The notes beneath the pieces were generated by a model, which saw only the letters and a list, made by a program, of their open reading frames with translations, did no database searches and had not been told where the DNA came from. The position numbers and the translations under genes are program-made. A stretch of 16,872 nucleotides of DNA from Coriobacteriia bacterium (GTDB lineage: Bacteria > Actinomycetota > Coriobacteriia > Anaerosomatales > SLCP01): the NCBI GenBank assembly GCA_007125735.1, contig SLCP01000131.1, positions 1 to 16,872 on the forward strand, read 5' to 3'. Positions 13,293 through 16,872 of the stretch are shown piece by piece; the first letter of the stretch is position 1, and every line of letters starts with the position of its first letter.

Positions 13293-14111
13293 ATGCGAAC
13301 GACACGGGGCTCCCTATCGAACGGACATCCCCGCATCGCGCTGAGGGCGCTCGCCGCGCTTACGGTCGTAGGAATGGTCACGGCGAACATCCTCGCCAAC
13401 GCGCTGCCGCTGTTCGGCCGCGGCACCGGCGAGGTGTCCGACCTCTACCCCACGCTCGTCACCCCGGCCGGCTACGTGTTCGCGATCTGGGGGCTCATCT
13501 ACATCGGACTGATCTCCTACTCCCTGGCACAGTTCCTTCCTCCACTCGCTACCGACCCGCTCCCTGACCGGCTCGCATTGCCGCTCGTCGTCTCCAATAT
13601 CGCCAACGTCACATGGCTGCTGCTCTGGCACTCGCTCAACATCCTGTGGACCGTGCCCGTCATGGTGGTCCTGCTCGCGTCGCTCATCGCCGCCTACCTG
13701 ATCTCTCGCCGTGGACGGCCCCAACCTCCCTCGCCGCTCGAACGCTGGACGGTGCGCGCGCCTCTCGGTCTGTACCTAGGCTGGATCTCCGTGGCCACGA
13801 TCGCCAACGTTGCGAACGCCCTGGTGGCGATCGACTGGACCGGCTGGGGCGTCCCCGCCGCATGGTGGGGCGTGGTCGTGCTCGTGGCCGGAGCGGCGCT
13901 CGCTGTCGCCGGACTCGCTCGAGAGGGCGACGTCGTGTTCGCCGGCGTGTTCGCCTGGGCTCTCGCGGGGATAGCTGCAGCCACGCCCTCGGACCTCGTG
14001 CGTTTCGCAGCGGCCGTTCTCTCGGCAGGGATCGTGATCGCGATCGTCGCTACCATCTGGCGCAGGGGCGCCGGCAGGGCGCGAGTTCTCGGAACCTCCA
14101 CGAGCACATGA
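13293..14111 (+). CDS. Trp-rich membrane protein, extended TspO/MBR-like
   Basis: A 272-residue integral membrane protein with about eight helices. The segment TPAGYVFAIWGLIYIGLI (from about 57) is the signature of proteins annotated as tryptophan-rich sensory protein (TspO/MBR-like). The preceding ANALPLFGRGTGEVSD is also usual for this long subfamily. Canonical TspO is about 160 residues with five helices and binds porphyrins; this longer form is a relative of unproven ligand. Tryptophans recur in the helices (WLLLWHSLNILW, DWTGWGVPAAWWG). The start has AAGGGAAGG (13281-13289) upstream and lies 23 bases after the HrtA-like gene. The link with haem or porphyrin is therefore suggested by context as well as by family, but not shown. 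Confidence 0.8.
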   Translation: MRTTRGSLSNGHPRIALRALAALTVVGMVTANILANALPLFGRGTGEVSDLYPTLVTPAGYVFAIWGLIYIGLISYSLAQFLPPLATDPLPDRLALPLVVSNIANVTWLLLWHSLNILWTVPVMVVLLASLIAAYLISRRGRPQPPSPLERWTVRAPLGLYLGWISVATIANVANALVAIDWTGWGVPAAWWGVVVLVAGAALAVAGLAREGDVVFAGVFAWALAGIAAATPSDLVRFAAAVLSAGIVIAIVATIWRRGAGRARVLGTSTST

Positions 14112-14169
14112 GCAACCGGGTGATCGCGGTGCTGTCTACATCGAGCATCGGGAGGGGTACGGGGAGCCG

Positions 14170-15144
14170 ATGACCGCGCCACGGACAGACTTGGCCGCAT
14201 CGCGCGTCGCGCGTCACGTGCGAGCGGCCGTCGCCGCACTACTGGTGGCAGTGGCCGTGCTCGCAGCATGTCTCGGGGTCGTCGCGCACTGGAGTGACTC
14301 CGTCCTGCTCGACACCGACGCTTTTGCCGCCGCGATGGAGCCGGTCATCGAAGATGACTCGGTGCGCGACGAGGCCACCGACCGCATAGCGGGCGCACTC
14401 ATCGAACTCTTCGACATCCGAGAGCTTGCCCGATCCGTCCTTCCCGGCGCCGAACAGTTGGTCACCGACGAAATGGTCGCCGAGTTCGAGACGCTGGTCC
14501 GCGAGACCGTGGGATCGGCGGTCGCGACCGACACGTTCACCGAGCTCTGGCTCGCGGAGATGCGCTCCTGGCACCGGAGTCTGGCAAGCGCGATCCGCTC
14601 CGCCGAACCGGGCGCTCCACTCGAGACGTCCGCGATGCGGATAACCCTCGGCCCCTACATCGACCTGCTCGCCGAGCAGGTCGAGGACCCGCTGGTGCAG
14701 ACGCTCATCGTTGACTTCGTGCCCAGCACGTTCCGAGAGATGCGGGTCGAGGTGTTCGACGCCCAACCCGTCGCGGAGCGCCTCGAGCGGCTCGCCGACC
14801 TCCACGCTGTTCGCTCCTACTTCCCATGGGTCGCGGCGGTCGCCTTCCTACTCGCCTTCGTCGCAGCACCGGTGACCGGGTACGCGCTGCTGGGCGGCGG
14901 TGCCGCTCTCGTCATCGGAAGCCAGGCGACCCTGCGGCTCGTACAGGTAGAGGCAGCCCGGATAGACGGGCTGATGCTCTCGGCGTTCTCGGCCTCCCCC
15001 GCGAGCGCCACGGAGTTTTCCAGCGCACTCCTCGGCGAACTTGAGGCGTGGATGGGCAACCTCACGTGGGCGGGCGCGCTCATGGGTGCGGTCTGCGTCG
15101 CATCACTGCTGACCCGGAGCGCACGCCGGAGATCGGCCGGCTAG
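14170..15144 (+). CDS. Large membrane protein of actinobacterial type, function unknown
   Basis: A 324-residue protein that I do not recognise by function. It has one N-terminal helix (about 19-41) and a mostly helical, acidic extracytoplasmic domain (about 42-213). Two closely spaced helices follow (about 216-256), then a final helix (about 296-316) before a basic end (RSARRRSAG). The start of the domain, LLDTDAFAAAMEPVIEDDSV followed by DEATDRIA, resembles a common family of actinobacterial membrane proteins of unknown role. There are no catalytic motifs. The ATG at 14170 has GGGGAG a few bases upstream. It may be the last gene of the block that begins at 9409. A convergent small gene ends 6 bases away. 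Confidence 0.78.
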   Translation: MTAPRTDLAASRVARHVRAAVAALLVAVAVLAACLGVVAHWSDSVLLDTDAFAAAMEPVIEDDSVRDEATDRIAGALIELFDIRELARSVLPGAEQLVTDEMVAEFETLVRETVGSAVATDTFTELWLAEMRSWHRSLASAIRSAEPGAPLETSAMRITLGPYIDLLAEQVEDPLVQTLIVDFVPSTFREMRVEVFDAQPVAERLERLADLHAVRSYFPWVAAVAFLLAFVAAPVTGYALLGGGAALVIGSQATLRLVQVEAARIDGLMLSAFSASPASATEFSSALLGELEAWMGNLTWAGALMGAVCVASLLTRSARRRSAG

Positions 15145-15150
15145 CAGCTC

Positions 15151-15363
15151 CTATCCGGCCTCGCTCTCGCCGGGAAGTCCGGTCTCGGGCTCGGTGTCCT
15201 GGTCCGCGTCAGGGTCGAGGTCAGGTTCGGGCTGCTCCGGGACCAGATCGGGCTGCGGCTCGAACTCCGGCTCTGAGTCCGTCGCCAGAAAGAAGAGACC
15301 GGCGATCAGCAGTGCAGCGATGACCGCGACGGCGACGATGAGGTTCCGCCGGGGTGAGTCCAT
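15151..15363 (-). CDS. Small single-helix protein with acidic Pro/Asp/Glu-rich tail
   Basis: A 70-residue protein with no recognised family. Basic MDSPRR, a helix at about 9-28 (LIVAVAVIAALLIAGLFFLA) and a 40-residue tail of Glu, Asp, Pro and Gln (SEPEFEPQPDLVPEQPEPD and on) make up the whole chain. The ATG at 15363 has TTGGAGCC just upstream on the minus strand. The in-frame start at 15429 would add 22 residues that look unlike coding sequence. The topology suggests a membrane anchor with its acidic tail outside. The low-complexity composition means the coding call rests on the start signal and the helix. Confidence 0.6.
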   Translation of the reverse strand: MDSPRRNLIVAVAVIAALLIAGLFFLATDSEPEFEPQPDLVPEQPEPDLDPDADQDTEPETGLPGESEAG

Positions 15364-15560
15364 CTTGGCTCCAATCGAGTATGCGGCGATCACCTCATGC
15401 GTACCCCCTACCGGACAAACGGCAAACATCGGCTCGACCCGGTGTTCCCCTCAGGAGGGCCCGAGCGGATGCGGTGCGCGCGCGTCGCCCGGCTGCTCGT
15501 ATCCCTGGAAGGGGAACTAACAGATACGTGAAGGTCGTCGATCTGTACGGGGGTCACACG

Positions 15561-16872
15561 ATGCGCATCAACGATTCGCTGCCGTACCGGTTCTCGGAGA
15601 TCGAGAATGTCTTGATCCCCATGTCCGACGGAGTCCGGCTCGCAGCTCGGCTCTGGATACCGGAGGGCGCCGAAAGCGACCCCGTACCGGCGATCCTCGA
15701 GTACATCCCGTACCGCAAACGGGACTTCAAGCGGATCCGGGACGAAGGCGTCCACCGCTACTTCGCTGGCCATGGGTACGCATGTGTCCGGGTCGACATA
15801 CGTGGCAGCGGAGACTCCGAAGGCGTACTGACCGACGAGTACCTGGAGCAGGAACTCCGAGACGGCGAGGAGATTCTGGCGTGGATAGCGGCACAGCCAT
15901 GGTGTAGCGGGAAGGTCGGCATCATCGGCATCTCGTGGGGAGGCTTCAACGGCCTTCAGATCGCTGCTCGCAAGCCGCCCGAGCTCGGCGCCGTCGTCAC
16001 CTTGTCATCTACTGACGACCGCTACGCCGACGACGTCCACTACATGGGTGGCTGCCTGCTCGGCGACAACCTGTCGTGGGCCTCGGTGATGTTCGCGTAC
16101 AACTCGCTGCCTCCCGACCCGCTCGTCGTAGGCGAAGCGTGGCGTGACATGTGGCTCGAGCGGCTCGAGGGCAGCGGGCTGTGGCTCGAGACGTGGCTGC
16201 GCCACCAACGACGCGACGACTACTGGAAGCACGGCTCGGTGTGCGAGGACTTCAGCGCGATCGACTGCCCCGTCTTCGCCGCGAGCGGCTGGGCGGACGG
16301 GTACTCCAACGCCGTCTTTCGCCTCATGAGCGAACTGGACGCGCCCCGGAGAGGGCTCATCGGCCCGTGGAGCCACCGCTATCCCCACGTGGGCAAGCCA
16401 GGTCCCGCTATCGGCTTCCTCCAAGAATGCCTGCGCTGGTGGGACCAGTGGCTCAAGGACGAGGACACCGGGATCATGGAGGAGGACATGCTCCGGGTCT
16501 GGATGCTCGACAGCGTCCCTCCTACTACCCGATACCGCTCGCGCCCGGGACGCTGGGTGGCCGAGCCGTCGTGGCCGTCGGAGCTTATCGAAGAGCGCAC
16601 ATACGCGCTCGACTGGCCGCTCATCACCCCTAGCGACGACACGGACACCCCTCGCCCGCCCTCTGATATGAAGACGATCCGTTCGCCGCTGTCGGTCGGC
16701 TTGTTCGCAGGCAAGTGGTGCTCGTACAGCGCTACGCCCGACCTGCCCCACGACCAGCGCGAAGAGGACGGCGGCGCGCTCGTCTTCGAGAGCGTCCCTC
16801 TCAAAGAGCAACTCGAGATCATGGGGGCACCGGTAGTCGAACTCTCACTCATCAGCGAAGAGCCGGTGGCGA
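15561..16872 (+). CDS. CocE/NonD-type alpha/beta hydrolase (X-Pro dipeptidyl-peptidase family), 3'-truncated by the window
   Basis: A serine hydrolase of the peptidase S15 group, open to the right edge (437 codons visible; relatives are usually 550-680). The start FSEIENVLIPMSDGVRLAARLWIPE is typical of the family. DIRGSGDSEG (79-88), GISWGG (123-128, nucleophile Ser125), GWADGY (243-248, Asp246) and GPWSH (268-272, His272) give the complete catalytic triad in order. The PepX_C-type beta domain begins near residue 300 and is cut off. There is no signal peptide, so it should be cytoplasmic. Family members hydrolyse esters or amides, including cocaine esters and acyl peptides; the substrate is unknown here. 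The ATG at 15561 has GGGGG 7 bases upstream; an in-frame GTG at 15528 is a weaker alternative. The 197-base gap before it shows no clear promoter. Confidence 0.93.
   Translation, partial: MRINDSLPYRFSEIENVLIPMSDGVRLAARLWIPEGAESDPVPAILEYIPYRKRDFKRIRDEGVHRYFAGHGYACVRVDIRGSGDSEGVLTDEYLEQELRDGEEILAWIAAQPWCSGKVGIIGISWGGFNGLQIAARKPPELGAVVTLSSTDDRYADDVHYMGGCLLGDNLSWASVMFAYNSLPPDPLVVGEAWRDMWLERLEGSGLWLETWLRHQRRDDYWKHGSVCEDFSAIDCPVFAASGWADGYSNAVFRLMSELDAPRRGLIGPWSHRYPHVGKPGPAIGFLQECLRWWDQWLKDEDTGIMEEDMLRVWMLDSVPPTTRYRSRPGRWVAEPSWPSELIEERTYALDWPLITPSDDTDTPRPPSDMKTIRSPLSVGLFAGKWCSYSATPDLPHDQREEDGGALVFESVPLKEQLEIMGAPVVELSLISEEPVA

Noticed and set aside
16005..16811. 268-codon open frame opposite the hydrolase gene
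   Set aside because: The opposite strand carries a complete catalytic triad in order; the shadow has no motif.

Overview
The window is GC-rich, densely packed bacterial DNA with short gaps, frequent start/stop overlaps and GTG/TTG alternatives, and GGAGG-type ribosome binding sites. The gene content suggests a high-GC, probably anaerobic, metal- or electron-transferring actinobacterium, perhaps of the Coriobacteriia/OPB41 kind. This rests on a large alanine-rich membrane protein of actinobacterial style, a single-cluster ferredoxin, a hexahaem cytochrome c and the DUF2325, DUF2905 and DUF389 families. The placement is an inference, because no rRNA or marker gene is present.

Layout. 1-1641: the end of a LolCE/MacB-type ABC permease and its ATPase. 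1638-3989 (minus): an AAA_14/DUF4143 ATPase and a DUF72 protein, with an unusual AT-rich inverted repeat at the ATPase start. 4063-4320 (minus): a small DUF6812-like protein, divergent from 4460-5734 (plus), which holds a ferredoxin, a zinc-ribbon membrane protein with a repetitive acidic tail, a stand-alone GGQ release-factor-like protein and a DUF2905 membrane protein. 5845-5994: a 49-residue secreted peptide ending in a CxxCH haem-binding motif. 6189-6629: a thioredoxin-type arsenate reductase. 6751-7391: a FeoA-like protein overlapping a DUF2325 protein with a Cys-rich tail, behind a possible iron-regulator box. 7693-7767 (minus): tRNA-Val(UAC) with its terminator, in an otherwise gene-poor stretch. 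8204-9187: a DUF389 membrane protein.

9409-14111 is the most coherent block. It encodes a ferric-reductase-like flavocytochrome b, a membrane-anchored hexahaem cytochrome c, a HrtAB/DevCB-like ABC exporter and a TspO-like Trp-rich membrane protein. A reasonable reading is that NAD(P)H electrons cross the membrane through FAD and two b haems to the extracytoplasmic hexahaem protein, and that the exporter and TspO-like protein deal with haem/porphyrin or another hydrophobic compound. The electron path is well supported by motifs; the haem-handling role is inference from similarity and position. 14170-15363 holds a large membrane protein of unknown function and a convergent small anchored acidic protein. 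15561-end is a CocE/NonD-type serine hydrolase cut by the window edge.

No CRISPR array, intact insertion sequence, prophage or defence island is visible. The items most worth checking are the CxxCH micropeptide, the operator-like repeats at 2934-2978, 4374-4396 and 6691-6706, and the flavocytochrome-multihaem-exporter block.
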